DNA of 64,000 nucleotides, taken from NCBI GenBank assembly GCA_022844135.1, contig JALHMG010000010.1, positions 62,001 through 126,000 of the forward strand, written 5' to 3'. Source of the stretch: Lysobacterales bacterium. GTDB lineage: Bacteria; Pseudomonadota; Gammaproteobacteria; Xanthomonadales; SZUA-5. Position 1 is the first letter of the stretch. Every line of letters begins with the position of its first letter. The notes below the pieces were generated by a model. It worked only from the letters and a program-made list of their open reading frames with translations, ran no database searches and was not told the DNA's origin. The translations under genes and the position numbers were made by a program. Positions 51,885 to 61,766 of the stretch are shown piece by piece.

Positions 51885-54800
51885 ATGAGCCTCCTCGAAT
51901 TCCCCATCAAACGCTACCCCTTCACGCTGATCGCGTTCCTGGGGCTGGTGGCGGTCGGTATCTACAGTTTCAATTCGATAGCGCGGTCCGAGGACCCGTA
52001 TTTTCCGATACCTGCGTTTGTGATTTCGGCGATCCTGCCGGGCGGCGATCCGGTGGAGATGGAGCGTCTGGTGGCCAAGCCGATCGAGGATCGGCTCGCG
52101 GAATTGGACGACATCAAGCTGATCAATTCCACGAGCGCCGATGGCTTGGCCGTGATCGTTCCCGAGTTCGTCGCGGGCGTCGATGTGGACCGCAAGTATG
52201 AGGAGGTCGTCCGCGAGGTCAACGCGCTGCGTCCGGAATTGCCGGCCGAAATCGTCAAACTGGAGATCCGCAAGATCAATCCAGGTTTGGTGAACATCGT
52301 GCAGATGGCGCTCGTCAGCGAAGACGCGCCGTATGCGGAGCTGGAAACGCTGGCGCGCGAGCTCAAAGACTTGCTGAAAACGCTACCGGGCGTCCGCACG
52401 GCGGAGAGCTGGGCGTATCCGGAGCGCGAGTTGCGTATCGCGCTCGATCTTAAACGCATCGCCGAGCTTAGCCTGACGCCGGGGCAGATCATTCAGGCCA
52501 TCCAGAGCGACAACGCCAATATCCCGGCCGGCAGCATCGACATCGCGTCGCGCTCGTTCGCGTTGAAAACCTCCGGCGCCTACACCTCGCTCGATCAGGT
52601 GCGCGACACGGTGGTGAACGTCAGCGAAGGCCGCAGCGTGCGCGTGCGCGACATCGCCGAGGTGCAATGGGATACGGCGGAGCAGCGTTACCTGGGCCGC
52701 TTCTCCGGCAAGCGCGCGGTGTTCGTCACGGCGAACCAGAAGGATGGCGTGAACATCTTCGAGATGCAGGAGCGCATTACCAAGGCGCTCGATCGTTTCG
52801 AGAAGGATTTACCGGCGCGGGTCACGCTAGAGCGTGGGTTTGAGCAGAGCAGGAACGTCGAGAACCGCCTGAACCGTCTGGGCATCGACTTTCTGATCGC
52901 CATCGGTCTGGTCACCATCACGCTGCTGCCGCTCGGCCTTCGCGCCGCCAGCGTGGTGATGATTTCGATACCACTGTCCCTGGCGATCGGGCTTGCCGGT
53001 TTGTACGCGATCGGCTACTCGCTCAATCAGCTGTCGATCGCCGGGTTTGTGGTCGCGCTCGGCTTGCTGGTCGACGATTCGATCGTGGTCGTGGAGAACA
53101 TCTCGCGTTTCCTGCGCGAAGGTTACAGCCGGGAAGAGGCGGCGCTGAAGGCGACGCAACAAATCCTGGTAGCGATTCTGGGCTGCACCGGCACGCTGAT
53201 CTTTGCGTTTCTGCCGCTGCTGGCCTTGCCGGGCACGCCCGGCCAGTTCATTCGCGTGTTGCCCATGGCGGTGGTGTTCACTGTGGTGGCGTCATTGCTG
53301 GTTGCGCTGACGATCATTCCGTTCCTGGCCTCGCGCATTTTGCCGCGACATGAAGCGAAGGAGGGTAACGCCGCGCTGCAGGCAGTGATGCGCGGCATCC
53401 ACGCGTTCTACAGGCCGCTACTGCATTGGGCGCTGGCCAATCCCAAACTCACGGTAATCGGTGCGCTCAGCCTGTTTGTCGCCTCGCTCGGGCTGCTGCC
53501 GGTGGTCGGCTTCAGCTTGTTCCCGAAAGCCGACACCCCGCAGTTCATGATCACGATCACCACGCCCAATGGCTCGAGCCTCGAAGAGACCGATCGCGCG
53601 CTGCGTTTTGTCGAAGACGAGCTGAAGTCGCGCGAAGAAATCGAGCTTTGGTTCAGCAATCTGGGCAAAGGCAACCCGAAGGTTTACTACAACATTATTC
53701 CGCAGGAACAAGCATCGAACCTCGCCGAAGTGTACGCACAGGTCAAGCACTACGATCCGGACGACACGCCCGTTTTCATCGACAGCTTGCGCGCCGAGTT
53801 CGCGCAGTATCCGAATGCGCGCATCGTCATTAAGGAATTCGAAAACGGTCCGCCGATCGACGCGCCGATCGCGATTCGCGTGCTCGGAAGCGATCTGGAC
53901 GTACTCAAGCGCCTCGCCGGCGAGGTCGAGAACATCATCAAGGCTACGCCAGGCACGCGCGATATCGACAATCCACTCAAGCTCGATCGCACCGATCTTA
54001 AACTTCAACTCGATGCCGAGAAGGCAGGTTTGTTGGGCGTGCCCAGCGCCGAGTTCGACCGCGCCGTGCGACTGGCGGTCAGCGGCGTGAACGCCGGGCA
54101 GTATCGCGACCCGGATGGCGAGAGCTACGACATCGTCGTGCGCACGCCCATTGACGGCCGTCCGACGCTCGAGCAGCTCGATCAGGTTCGCATCCCCTCG
54201 CTTTCGGGCGAGCTTCTTCCCAGCTCGCAACTGGCCAAACTCGAGTTCGACCGCTCCCCGCCGCAGATTCAGCGCTTCAACCGCGAGCGCACGGTGATCG
54301 TCAGCGCTTTCACGCAAACTGGCTTCAACACCGACAAGGTCACGCGCGATGTGCTCGCGCAGCTGGAGGAGATGGATTGGCCGCGCGGCTATCGCTATCA
54401 GGCGGCTGGCGAAGTCGAGAGTCGCGAGGAAAGTTTCCAGGGACTTGGTGCTGCGATGCTGGTCGCGCTGTTCGGCATTCTCGCGGTACTGGTGCTCGAA
54501 TTCGGCAGTTTCCGCTCGACGCTGATCGTGGCCACGGTGATTCCGCTTGGGGTGCTGGGAGGACTGGTGGCGCTATTCCTGACGGGCTACAGCTTGTCGT
54601 TCGTCGCGCTGATCGGCTTCATTGCGCTGGTGGGCATCGAGATCAAGAACTCGATATTGCTTGTCGATTTCACCAACCAGTTGCGCGCAGAGGGCATGTC
54701 TATCGACGATGCCGTCGAGAAAGCCGGCGAGATCCGTTTTCTGCCGATCTTGCTGACCAGCGCCACCGCCATCGGTGGGCTGCTGCCGCTCGCCGTGCAG

Positions 54801-54971
54801 CAAGTGGGAATGTATTCGCCGATGGCGTGGGTGATCATCGGCGGCCTGATTTCTTCGACAATCCTGGCGCGACTGGTGACACCGGTGATGTACAAGCTGT
54901 TGCCGCCCACGATCGAGGAATGCGGCGCCAGTGCAGCGACGCTCCCTGCGGCGCAGCCGCAACTGGCATAG
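51885..54971 (+). CDS. RND family efflux transporter, inner-membrane pump
   Basis: A 1028-residue pump. The start at 51885 gives MSLLEFPIKRYPFTLIAFLG; the frame open from 51693 runs through the repeat arm and is not accepted. It has two large periplasmic loops and about twelve membrane helices. The proton-relay Asp pair is in ALGLLVDDSIVVVENISRF (about 397-398). The second half has the family block LVGIEIKNSILLVDFTNQL. It expels drugs, solvents or metabolites using proton-motive force; the substrate is not predictable. It completes the TetR-OMF-MFP-RND operon. Confidence 0.93.
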   Translation: MSLLEFPIKRYPFTLIAFLGLVAVGIYSFNSIARSEDPYFPIPAFVISAILPGGDPVEMERLVAKPIEDRLAELDDIKLINSTSADGLAVIVPEFVAGVDVDRKYEEVVREVNALRPELPAEIVKLEIRKINPGLVNIVQMALVSEDAPYAELETLARELKDLLKTLPGVRTAESWAYPERELRIALDLKRIAELSLTPGQIIQAIQSDNANIPAGSIDIASRSFALKTSGAYTSLDQVRDTVVNVSEGRSVRVRDIAEVQWDTAEQRYLGRFSGKRAVFVTANQKDGVNIFEMQERITKALDRFEKDLPARVTLERGFEQSRNVENRLNRLGIDFLIAIGLVTITLLPLGLRAASVVMISIPLSLAIGLAGLYAIGYSLNQLSIAGFVVALGLLVDDSIVVVENISRFLREGYSREEAALKATQQILVAILGCTGTLIFAFLPLLALPGTPGQFIRVLPMAVVFTVVASLLVALTIIPFLASRILPRHEAKEGNAALQAVMRGIHAFYRPLLHWALANPKLTVIGALSLFVASLGLLPVVGFSLFPKADTPQFMITITTPNGSSLEETDRALRFVEDELKSREEIELWFSNLGKGNPKVYYNIIPQEQASNLAEVYAQVKHYDPDDTPVFIDSLRAEFAQYPNARIVIKEFENGPPIDAPIAIRVLGSDLDVLKRLAGEVENIIKATPGTRDIDNPLKLDRTDLKLQLDAEKAGLLGVPSAEFDRAVRLAVSGVNAGQYRDPDGESYDIVVRTPIDGRPTLEQLDQVRIPSLSGELLPSSQLAKLEFDRSPPQIQRFNRERTVIVSAFTQTGFNTDKVTRDVLAQLEEMDWPRGYRYQAAGEVESREESFQGLGAAMLVALFGILAVLVLEFGSFRSTLIVATVIPLGVLGGLVALFLTGYSLSFVALIGFIALVGIEIKNSILLVDFTNQLRAEGMSIDDAVEKAGEIRFLPILLTSATAIGGLLPLAVQQVGMYSPMAWVIIGGLISSTILARLVTPVMYKLLPPTIEECGASAATLPAAQPQLA

Positions 54972-55232
54972 GGCGCGGATGGTCCCGACGCGGCCCGTGC
55001 CAGACGCGGCGCGAACATTTCCAACCAGCTGAGGTAAGAGCATCAGAAAGCGGACGCTACCGCGTTCGAATTCGAACGCCCCTGCGTCGCGAGAACTTCC
55101 CCAAAAGCCAATACGGCGCGTCCCGCAAGCAAAGAGGCTGCTGGCACACTTTCTGCTGCACGGGCGCTGGTTGTCGGCGCGCCATCGGGCCGCGCTCTGG
55201 GCCAGTCTGCGAGAATTCGGGAGCCATCGAAC

Positions 55233-57605
55233 ATGCATCGCCGTTTTAGCCTTTATGCGGGCGCCATCTTGTCCCTCGGGCTTGCGCTTGGCGCGGCATT
55301 GGTCGTGTTGGCGGCGGTCGACGCCTTGATATGGCGGCCGCTGCCCTATCCAGACCAAGATCGCATCGTGCAGGTTCTGCGCGAGCAAGGGCCGCAGCGC
55401 GTCGGACCACCGGTGTCGGCACCGGCATTCGCCGACTTGCGCGAGCGCCAGCAGTCGTTCGAGGCATTTGCCGCCTACACGTCAGACAGTGTCATCGTGA
55501 CCGGCGCCGAGCGCGCATCGCGCCTGCTCGGCGCAGTGGTTTCGGGTCAATACTTCGGCGTCTACGGCCTGCCGATGCAAAGCGGTCGTCCGATCGAGCG
55601 CAGCGACGAGCGCAGCGATGCGCCTGCGGTCGCGGTGCTCTCTTACGCTCACTGGCGCGACGCCTATGCGTCGGGCGAGGTGCTCGGCCAGAACATCGTG
55701 CTCGATGGTGTGGCGCACGCGATCGTCGGCGTGGCGGCGGAGAAGATGCGCCTTCCTAACGATGCGGCCATCGCGAGACCGCTGAAGGTCAACGATGACA
55801 CTGCGCGCGGCAACAACTATCTGCTCCTGGTGGGAAAACTCAAGGCCGGACGAACGATCGCCAGCGCGCAGTCCGAGTTCACGGCTCTCGGTGCAGGCCT
55901 CGCGGAGCGCTTCCCCGACAACCACGCGCAGTTGAATTTCGCCGTGCGCACGATCAAGGATCTGATGGTGCAGCGCTGGCAAGGCCCGTTCAAGCTGCTG
56001 GCTGCAGCGATCATTCTGTTGCTCCTGGTCGGTGGCGCCAGCTTCGTCAACTTGCTGCTCGCCGATCACGCCGCGCGTCAACGCGAATTTGCCACGCGCC
56101 TTGCGCTCGGCAGCAGCGCCGCGCGCATGGCCACAATCGCGCTTAAGGAATCGCTGCTTCTGGTTGCGCTTGCAGGCGCGGCCGGTTTTGCGATCGCCGC
56201 GCTGGTCTTGCCGCAGTTGCCGCAGTGGCTGCTCGGTACGCGGCAGTTGAGTCTTTGGCCGCTGCCGCTTCTGCTCGTCGCTGCCGCCGCGCTGGTGATT
56301 GCCCTCGGCACGGCCGCCATCGTCGGAAGCGCCACCTGGCGCGCGGTCGCGCAGCAGTCGTTAGCCAGCGCCAGCCGCGGCAGCAGCCAGCATCGTCGCG
56401 CTATCCAGGTTCGCCGGGCTCTGGTTGTGGCGCAAATCGCATTGTCGCTGGTGTTGTTATGCGGCGCCGGCCTGATGACCGAAAGCATGCGGCGCTTGTT
56501 GAGCGTCGATCTTGGATTCTCAACCGCCAATCTGGCTGCGATGCGCATCGTGCTGCCTGCGGAGACGCTGACCTCGCCGCCAGCGCCCGAAGGTGTCTAC
56601 CCCGGCGCTGGTGAGGCAGGACAGCTGCTGCTGACCTTGGAGCGCGAATTGAGCCTGCAGCCGGGATTCGATGCCATCGGCATCGTTTCGCGGGCGCCCA
56701 TCGTCGATGGCAACGGCACCAATACCGGCTTCAATATCGAGGGCGAGCCGCCCGCGGCTGAGGGTTCGGCACCGCTGGTCGAGTTCCGCTTCGCCACGCC
56801 AGGATATTTCGACGCTATCGGTCAGACGCTGATCGAGGGGCAAATGCTTGGCGTACAACCGACACCGCTGGACCAACGCCGTGTGCTGGTCAACAGCGCG
56901 CTGGTCGAGAAACATTTGGCGCATCGCGCTGCCGTTGGTGCGGTGATCTTGAACGGCTCGCTGCGGCTGCCGATTCAGGGCGTGGTCAAGAGCGTTCGAC
57001 AGAACGGTTTCGACGAGCCGGCGCAGCCGGAGCTTTACGCGAACTATCTGGACTTCGCCGCAGGCGCCAACGCCACGATAGTGGTGCGTTCGTCGCTACC
57101 GCTTGCTGAGTTGCTGGAGCGCACGCGCGCTGTGGTTGGGAGACTGCACAGCGGCATGCCAGTGTACGAGGTGCAAAGTTTTTCCGAAGCAGCATCCAGC
57201 TGGACGCAGCGTCGCGAATTCCTGCGTACGCTGATGCAGTTCTTTTCGCTCGGCGCGCTGGCCATTGCGCTGGTCGGACTGTACGCACTATTCGCGCATG
57301 CGGTGGCGCAGCGCAGTATGGAGTTCGGTATCCGTCAAGCGCTCGGCGCTGCGCCGATCACGGTGTTGGTCCGCGTGCTCAAGGAAGGCCTGGCGATCGT
57401 AGCTTTCGGTGTTGCCCTGGGCCTCGCCTTATCGCTGATGCTCGCGCCGGTCTATCAAAGTCAGATATACGATATCCGCGCCTCCGATCCGGGCGTGCAT
57501 GCGGCAGCCGCGCTGCTTTTGTTGCTGGCAGCCATGGCGAGCGTCCTGGTTCCTGCGTGGCGCGCGCAGCAGATTCCGGCATACCTTGCGCTGCGATCGG
57601 AGTGA
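55233..57605 (+). CDS. ABC transporter permease, FtsX/MacB type with duplicated core
   Basis: A 790-residue permease. One N-terminal membrane helix (MHRRFSLYAGAILSLGLALG) is followed by a MacB-like periplasmic domain (VSAPAFADLRERQQSFEAFA, VVSGQYFGVYGLPMQSGRP). Two FtsX-type membrane blocks follow: about 250-415 (LLLLVGGASFVNLLLADHAA) and about 660-790 (MEFGIRQALGAAPITVLVRV), with a second periplasmic domain between them. This layout fits the duplicated-permease (ADOP) family. It is followed by an ABC ATPase, with which it should form a mechanotransmission-type transporter. The function is probably peptide or lipoprotein export, or stress release. GGGAG precedes the ATG. Confidence 0.88.
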   Translation: MHRRFSLYAGAILSLGLALGAALVVLAAVDALIWRPLPYPDQDRIVQVLREQGPQRVGPPVSAPAFADLRERQQSFEAFAAYTSDSVIVTGAERASRLLGAVVSGQYFGVYGLPMQSGRPIERSDERSDAPAVAVLSYAHWRDAYASGEVLGQNIVLDGVAHAIVGVAAEKMRLPNDAAIARPLKVNDDTARGNNYLLLVGKLKAGRTIASAQSEFTALGAGLAERFPDNHAQLNFAVRTIKDLMVQRWQGPFKLLAAAIILLLLVGGASFVNLLLADHAARQREFATRLALGSSAARMATIALKESLLLVALAGAAGFAIAALVLPQLPQWLLGTRQLSLWPLPLLLVAAAALVIALGTAAIVGSATWRAVAQQSLASASRGSSQHRRAIQVRRALVVAQIALSLVLLCGAGLMTESMRRLLSVDLGFSTANLAAMRIVLPAETLTSPPAPEGVYPGAGEAGQLLLTLERELSLQPGFDAIGIVSRAPIVDGNGTNTGFNIEGEPPAAEGSAPLVEFRFATPGYFDAIGQTLIEGQMLGVQPTPLDQRRVLVNSALVEKHLAHRAAVGAVILNGSLRLPIQGVVKSVRQNGFDEPAQPELYANYLDFAAGANATIVVRSSLPLAELLERTRAVVGRLHSGMPVYEVQSFSEAASSWTQRREFLRTLMQFFSLGALAIALVGLYALFAHAVAQRSMEFGIRQALGAAPITVLVRVLKEGLAIVAFGVALGLALSLMLAPVYQSQIYDIRASDPGVHAAAALLLLLAAMASVLVPAWRAQQIPAYLALRSE

Positions 57606-57685
57606 GATTGCAGCGCGCATCGCGCGGCTCATCGGTATTCGAGGAACCAAAAGCGTCGCACTCGTACGCGACCGACGGAGACACC

Positions 57686-58345
57686 ATGCTGCAAACACAG
57701 AATCTTGAGAAATCCATTGCCGCTGGGCCGTCGCGTTTGTGGCTCCTGCGTCAGATCAATTTCAACGTCGAGGCGGGCGAGTTTGTTGCCATCACCGGGC
57801 CTTCCGGGGCGGGCAAGAGCACGCTGCTATCGATCCTGGGTCTGATGGATCACGAATTCCAGGGCGAGTACCTGCTCGATGGACAGCGCGTGTCGGCGTT
57901 GAACGCCAAGGCCCGGCAAGGGCTGCAACGCGATGCCATCGGCTTCATTTTTCAGCACTACCATTTGATCGACGATCTGACCGTCGCCGAAAATCTGGAC
58001 TTGCCGCTGTCCTATCGCAGCGTCCCGTCGGGCGAGCGCAAAGCGCGTGTCGCCGATGCTCTGGACCGTTTTCAGATCGTCGGCAAGAAGGATTTGTATC
58101 CGCGCCAGTTATCCGGCGGGCAACAACAGCTCGTGGCGGTCGCGCGCGCGACAATCACGCGGCCCAAGGTGCTGCTCGCCGACGAGCCAACCGGCGCGCT
58201 GCATTCGAGCCAGGGCGAGGAGATCATGAATGTCATCGGCGAGCTGCATCGAGCAGGCAGCACCATCGTCATGGTGACGCACAACGAAGCCAATGCCGCA
58301 CGTGCGCAGCGCCGGGTGACGATGCGCGATGGCTGGATCGAATAG
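57686..58345 (+). CDS. ABC transporter ATPase, LolD/MacB type
   Basis: A 219-residue ATPase. The start at 57686 (MLQTQNLEKSIAAG) follows GGAGACACC; the longer frame overlaps the permease gene and is not used. Walker A is ITGPSGAGKSTLL (about 38), the signature LSGGQQQLVAVARA, Walker B VLLADEPTGALH and the switch His MVTHNEANAARAQR. The size and motifs fit the LolD/MacB group that works with FtsX-like permeases. It is the partner of the gene directly upstream. Confidence 0.92.
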   Translation: MLQTQNLEKSIAAGPSRLWLLRQINFNVEAGEFVAITGPSGAGKSTLLSILGLMDHEFQGEYLLDGQRVSALNAKARQGLQRDAIGFIFQHYHLIDDLTVAENLDLPLSYRSVPSGERKARVADALDRFQIVGKKDLYPRQLSGGQQQLVAVARATITRPKVLLADEPTGALHSSQGEEIMNVIGELHRAGSTIVMVTHNEANAARAQRRVTMRDGWIE

Positions 58346-58394
58346 CGTCTGGACGGGTGACGCTGATCGATTGCAGGCTTTGGCGGGACTTGAT

Positions 58395-58410
58395 TCCTGC
58401 CTTCGCAGGA
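58395..58410. terminator. Hairpin between convergent genes, REP-like
   Basis: TCCTGC and GCAGGA pair around a CTTC loop. The context resembles the widespread TTCCCGC-TTCGC-GGAATGAC type repeat; a related sequence is at 60043-60066. It lies between the ABC ATPase (plus) and tyrA (minus). No T-run follows, so termination is possible but uncertain. Confidence 0.4.
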
Positions 58411-58419
58411 TGACCCGAT

Positions 58420-59514
58420 TCAGCGTCCGCGCGCGCTCAAATAACCGCGGCCGCGCTCCATCAGCGACACGAAGCCAACCTCATCGCCGGCCTCGACGCA
58501 GCGGCGGATTTCGGTCACCGCGCTGAGCAGCGCGTCGAGCGCTTCGCGGCGATGGTCATTGAGGTGCTGGATCTCGAAATACAGACGCGGGTTCTCCTGG
58601 GCGACGGCTCCGGCGATGCGCAATTGCTTGTCGAACGTGGTGCTCGATAGCTGCGCAAGTTTGGGCGCCGCTTCGCCCGAGTTGGCGAGCGCGGTGAAGA
58701 ATGCGATGTTGAGTGCGTGCGACAGTCCGAGGATGTACGCCACCAGATGATCGTGCTCCGAGAGCGGCATCTCAACCAGCTGCGCCATGGTGTCGGCAAA
58801 CAGCGCACGCGCGGCTGCGAGGGGCTCGGCGCCGTTGACTGGCAGCAGCAGCACGTGGCGATCGGACAGCAGCGCCGCATCGGGGCCGAACATCGGATGC
58901 ACCGAGCAAATGCGCAAATTCGCCTGGGCGCAGGCCTGCAAGCCCGGCATCAGTGGCGATTTCAGTGAGCCGACGTCGAACACCAGGCCCGTCGGTTTGC
59001 GCTCCGCCAGCGCCAGCAGGACTTCATTGCTGACGCGCAGCGGGGCGGCGACGACGATCAGATCCTGGTCGAGCGGCGCGCAGGTCCAATCGATGGCAGT
59101 CGCGCCCTCGGGCGCGCCGCTGGGATCGCTGACACTCACGCTGAAACCTTGCGCGTCCAGAAAGCGCACCAGCCAGCGGCCCATGCGCCCATTGCCGCCG
59201 ATGATCAGCGCCCGCCGGCCATCACCTTTGGCCGCCAGCCGCACGCGATCCTGCTCCTGCGTGGTCAAGGAAGACTCGATCAGCAGCTGCATCACTTGCT
59301 CGGCCAGCGCCGGGTCCAGTCCATGATTCGCCGCGCGCTCGCGCACGTGCGATATCACCTGGCGCTCGCGCTGGTAATCGCGCAACTGCTGGCCTTGGGC
59401 GTGCTTCCAGCGGCCGATCTCGGCCACCAGCGCCTGGCGTTTGGCAATCGCCCCGATCAGTTCTGCATCGACGCGGTCCAGCTCCGCGCGCAGCTCCGGC
59501 AACGAACGGCTCAT
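58420..59514 (-). CDS. tyrA: Chorismate mutase/prephenate dehydrogenase (T-protein)
   Basis: A 364-residue bifunctional enzyme of tyrosine synthesis. Residues 1-90 are the AroQ-type chorismate mutase (LRAELDRVDAELIGAIAKR). About 100-364 are prephenate dehydrogenase, with the NAD loop IIGGNGRMGRWL and the block SVHPMFGPDAAL. It converts chorismate to prephenate, then to 4-hydroxyphenylpyruvate. The length and fusion match E. coli TyrA (373 residues). Its start overlaps the upstream CBS gene by four bases. Confidence 0.95.
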   Translation of the reverse strand: MSRSLPELRAELDRVDAELIGAIAKRQALVAEIGRWKHAQGQQLRDYQRERQVISHVRERAANHGLDPALAEQVMQLLIESSLTTQEQDRVRLAAKGDGRRALIIGGNGRMGRWLVRFLDAQGFSVSVSDPSGAPEGATAIDWTCAPLDQDLIVVAAPLRVSNEVLLALAERKPTGLVFDVGSLKSPLMPGLQACAQANLRICSVHPMFGPDAALLSDRHVLLLPVNGAEPLAAARALFADTMAQLVEMPLSEHDHLVAYILGLSHALNIAFFTALANSGEAAPKLAQLSSTTFDKQLRIAGAVAQENPRLYFEIQHLNDHRREALDALLSAVTEIRRCVEAGDEVGFVSLMERGRGYLSARGR

Positions 59515-59942
59515 CCGGCGATGTACTGCGTCAGCTGCGCAATCTCCGCCTCTTGCGCCTGGATGATGGCGCGCACCAGATCGCCGATCGAAAGCATGCC
59601 GATGACTTTATCGCCTTCGACGACCGGCAGATGGCGGATGCGTTTGTCGGTCATCAGGCGCATGCACTCGCGAGCGCGCGAGGCCGTGCCCACGGTGATC
59701 AGTGGTGCGGGCGTCATGATGTCGGCCACTGGCGTGTCTTTCGACGAGCGCCCCTTCAAGACCACTTTGCGCGCGTAGTCGCGCTCGCTCAGGATGCCCA
59801 CAAGTTTCTCGCCTTCCATCACCAACACCGCGCCGATGCTTTTCTCCGCCATGAGCGCCACGGCTTCGAGAACTGGCTGCTGCGGCGCCACGGCGAAAAT
59901 CTCGTTCGGTTTGTCGGCAAGCAGTTGGCTGACGGGAACCAT
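59511..59942 (-). CDS. CBS-domain pair protein
   Basis: A 143-residue soluble protein with two CBS domains (about 5-65 and 75-130: ALMAEKSIGAVLVMEGEKLV; RHLPVVEGDKVIGMLSIGDL). Such pairs bind adenosyl ligands (AMP, ATP, SAM, c-di-AMP in some families) and act as regulators. It overlaps tyrA by four bases, so the two are coupled. A functional link to tyrosine synthesis is only suggested by position. Confidence 0.9.
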   Translation of the reverse strand: MVPVSQLLADKPNEIFAVAPQQPVLEAVALMAEKSIGAVLVMEGEKLVGILSERDYARKVVLKGRSSKDTPVADIMTPAPLITVGTASRARECMRLMTDKRIRHLPVVEGDKVIGMLSIGDLVRAIIQAQEAEIAQLTQYIAG

Positions 59943-60005
59943 GGGACACCTCTGGCTGGGCGGGGCTGCGCTCGATTATTGATCCGCGAGTGGCGAGGAG
60001 TGAAG

Positions 60006-60123
60006 CAGTTCTTGGTTGTTGGTTCTTGGATGTTGGTCCTGGCTTCCCGCTTTCGCCGGAATGACGAATTTTTTGACAACCTGCAACTACCAACCAAGAA
60101 CCGCGAACCAACAACCAACAACC
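60006..60123. repeat. Inverted tandem-microrepeat element, GGTTCTTGG family, second copy
   Basis: The left arm (60006-60042) reads GTTCTTGGTTGTTGGTTCTT then GGATGTTGGTCC. The right arm (about 60079-60123) reads CTACCAACCAAGAACCGC then GAACCAACAACCAACAACCC. The core contains a REP-like CCCGCTTTCGCCGGAATGACG. It lies between the GspE-like gene and the CBS gene, both on the minus strand. Confidence 0.7.
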
Positions 60124-60125
60124 CG

Positions 60126-61595
60126 CTAGTCTTCCCGCGTCACTTTCAACACCTCTTCCACGCTGGTCACGCCCGCCACACACTTGCGCCAGCCATCGTC
60201 GAGGATGCTGGGGCTGGAGCGCCGCGCAATGCGGTCGAGGTCGATTTCGCCAGCGCGATCGTGAATCGCCTGTCGCAGCGCCTCATCGAGGGCCACCAAC
60301 TCATACACCCCGGTGCGGCCCTTGTATCCGGCGCCGCGTGCGACCCCAGCAGGGCGCCACAGATATTGCTCGCCGCCGCCTGCCTTGCCCAGCGCCGCCA
60401 GCTCCGCAGCGCTCGCCAGGTAGCGCTCGCGCGTGGCCGGGTCGAGCACCCGGACCAGTCGCTGCGCGAGCACGCCGATGAGGCTTGAGGACAGCAAGAA
60501 CGGTTCGATTCCCATATCGCGCAAGCGCGTGACGGCGCCGACTGCGGTGTTGGTATGCAAGGTCGAGAGCACCAGATGGCCAGTGAGCGAGGATTGCACG
60601 GCGATTTCCGCGGTCTCCAGATCGCGAATTTCGCCGACCATCACCACGTCCGGATCCTGGCGCAGGATGGCGCGCAGGCCGCGCGCAAAAGTCATATCGA
60701 CCTTGGTGTTGACCTGCATCTGCCCGACGCCATCGATGTAATACTCGATCGGGTCTTCCACGGTCATGATGTTGCGGCTCTTGTCGTTGAGCTGCATCAG
60801 CGCCGCGTACAGCGTGGTCGTTTTCCCCGAACCGGTAGGGCCGGTGACGAGCAAAATGCCGTGCGGGCGATGGATCAAGTCGTCGAGGCGGCCGCGAGTG
60901 GCCTCATCCATTCCAAGTTCGGTCAGATTCAGCCGGCCAGCCTGTTTGTCGAGCAAACGCAACACCACGCGCTCGCCGAAACTCGCGGGAATCGTCGATA
61001 CGCGCACATCGACCGGTCGCCCGGCGATTTTGAGGCCAATGCGCCCATCCTGCGGCAAGCGCTTCTCGGCGATATCCAGCTTGGCCATCACCTTGATGCG
61101 CGACACCACCGGCTGCGCAATCGACTTCTGCGGCGAGAGCACTTCGCGCAGCACGCCGTCGACCCGGAAGCGCACCACCAACCGGTTTTCGTAAGGTTCG
61201 ATGTGGATGTCGGATGCATTCTCGCGCACCGCTTCGGCGAGCAGCGCGTTGATCAGCCGAATGATCGGCGCATCGTCTTCGCTCTCCATCAGATCCGTGG
61301 GTTCAGGCAACTCGTCCGCCAGCTGCTTCAAATCCAGTCGCTGATCGATATCCGCCGCCATGCTCCGCGAATCCTCGCCGCCGCCCTGGTACAGCGACTG
61401 CAGCAGCGCATCGAAGGCCTCCGTCGGCATCTTCTCCGGCTGCAGCGGCACCCCCAGAAAGCGCCGCAACTCGATCAACGCCTCCGGCTTGACGTCGCTG
61501 CGGCACATCACGTGCGCCTTGGTTCCCGCCATACCCACCACCGCCACACCATGGCGTTTGGCGAAACCGAAGGAGGGGCGAGGTAGAGCAGTCAT
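60126..61595 (-). CDS. GspE/PilB-type secretion ATPase
   Basis: A 489-residue hexameric ATPase of type II secretion or pilus assembly. The start at 61595 ([14 protein letters not shown]) is preferred; the frame is open thirteen codons upstream. Walker [13 protein letters not shown] is near 251, the Asp box is [17 protein letters not shown], Walker [17 protein letters not shown], and the His box [11 protein letters not shown]. The usual zinc tetracysteine after the ATPase core is absent: the segment reads [20 protein letters not shown] without Cys. No gspF, gspG or pilus gene is adjacent. The role is uncertain because no secretion partner is near. Confidence 0.88.
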   Translation of the reverse strand: MTALPRPSFGFAKRHGVAVVGMAGTKAHVMCRSDVKPEALIELRRFLGVPLQPEKMPTEAFDALLQSLYQGGGEDSRSMAADIDQRLDLKQLADELPEPTDLMESEDDAPIIRLINALLAEAVRENASDIHIEPYENRLVVRFRVDGVLREVLSPQKSIAQPVVSRIKVMAKLDIAEKRLPQDGRIGLKIAGRPVDVRVSTIPASFGERVVLRLLDKQAGRLNLTELGMDEATRGRLDDLIHRPHGILLVTGPTGSGKTTTLYAALMQLNDKSRNIMTVEDPIEYYIDGVGQMQVNTKVDMTFARGLRAILRQDPDVVMVGEIRDLETAEIAVQSSLTGHLVLSTLHTNTAVGAVTRLRDMGIEPFLLSSSLIGVLAQRLVRVLDPATRERYLASAAELAALGKAGGGEQYLWRPAGVARGAGYKGRTGVYELVALDEALRQAIHDRAGEIDLDRIARRSSPSILDDGWRKCVAGVTSVEEVLKVTRED

Positions 61596-61766
61596 GCGCG
61601 GTGAGTCGAATCGAGCGATTCGCGATTCTCGCACGAGCGCAAGAGGAGTCTTTCGCGATCATCCGAGCCCTGACCGGAAGTTCAAGCCTGGATGCGAGCC
61701 GGCATCTTGTTGCGAAACTACGACGCATGTCGTACTCTTGTCGTCGTACATCGTCGGAGGTGCTGC

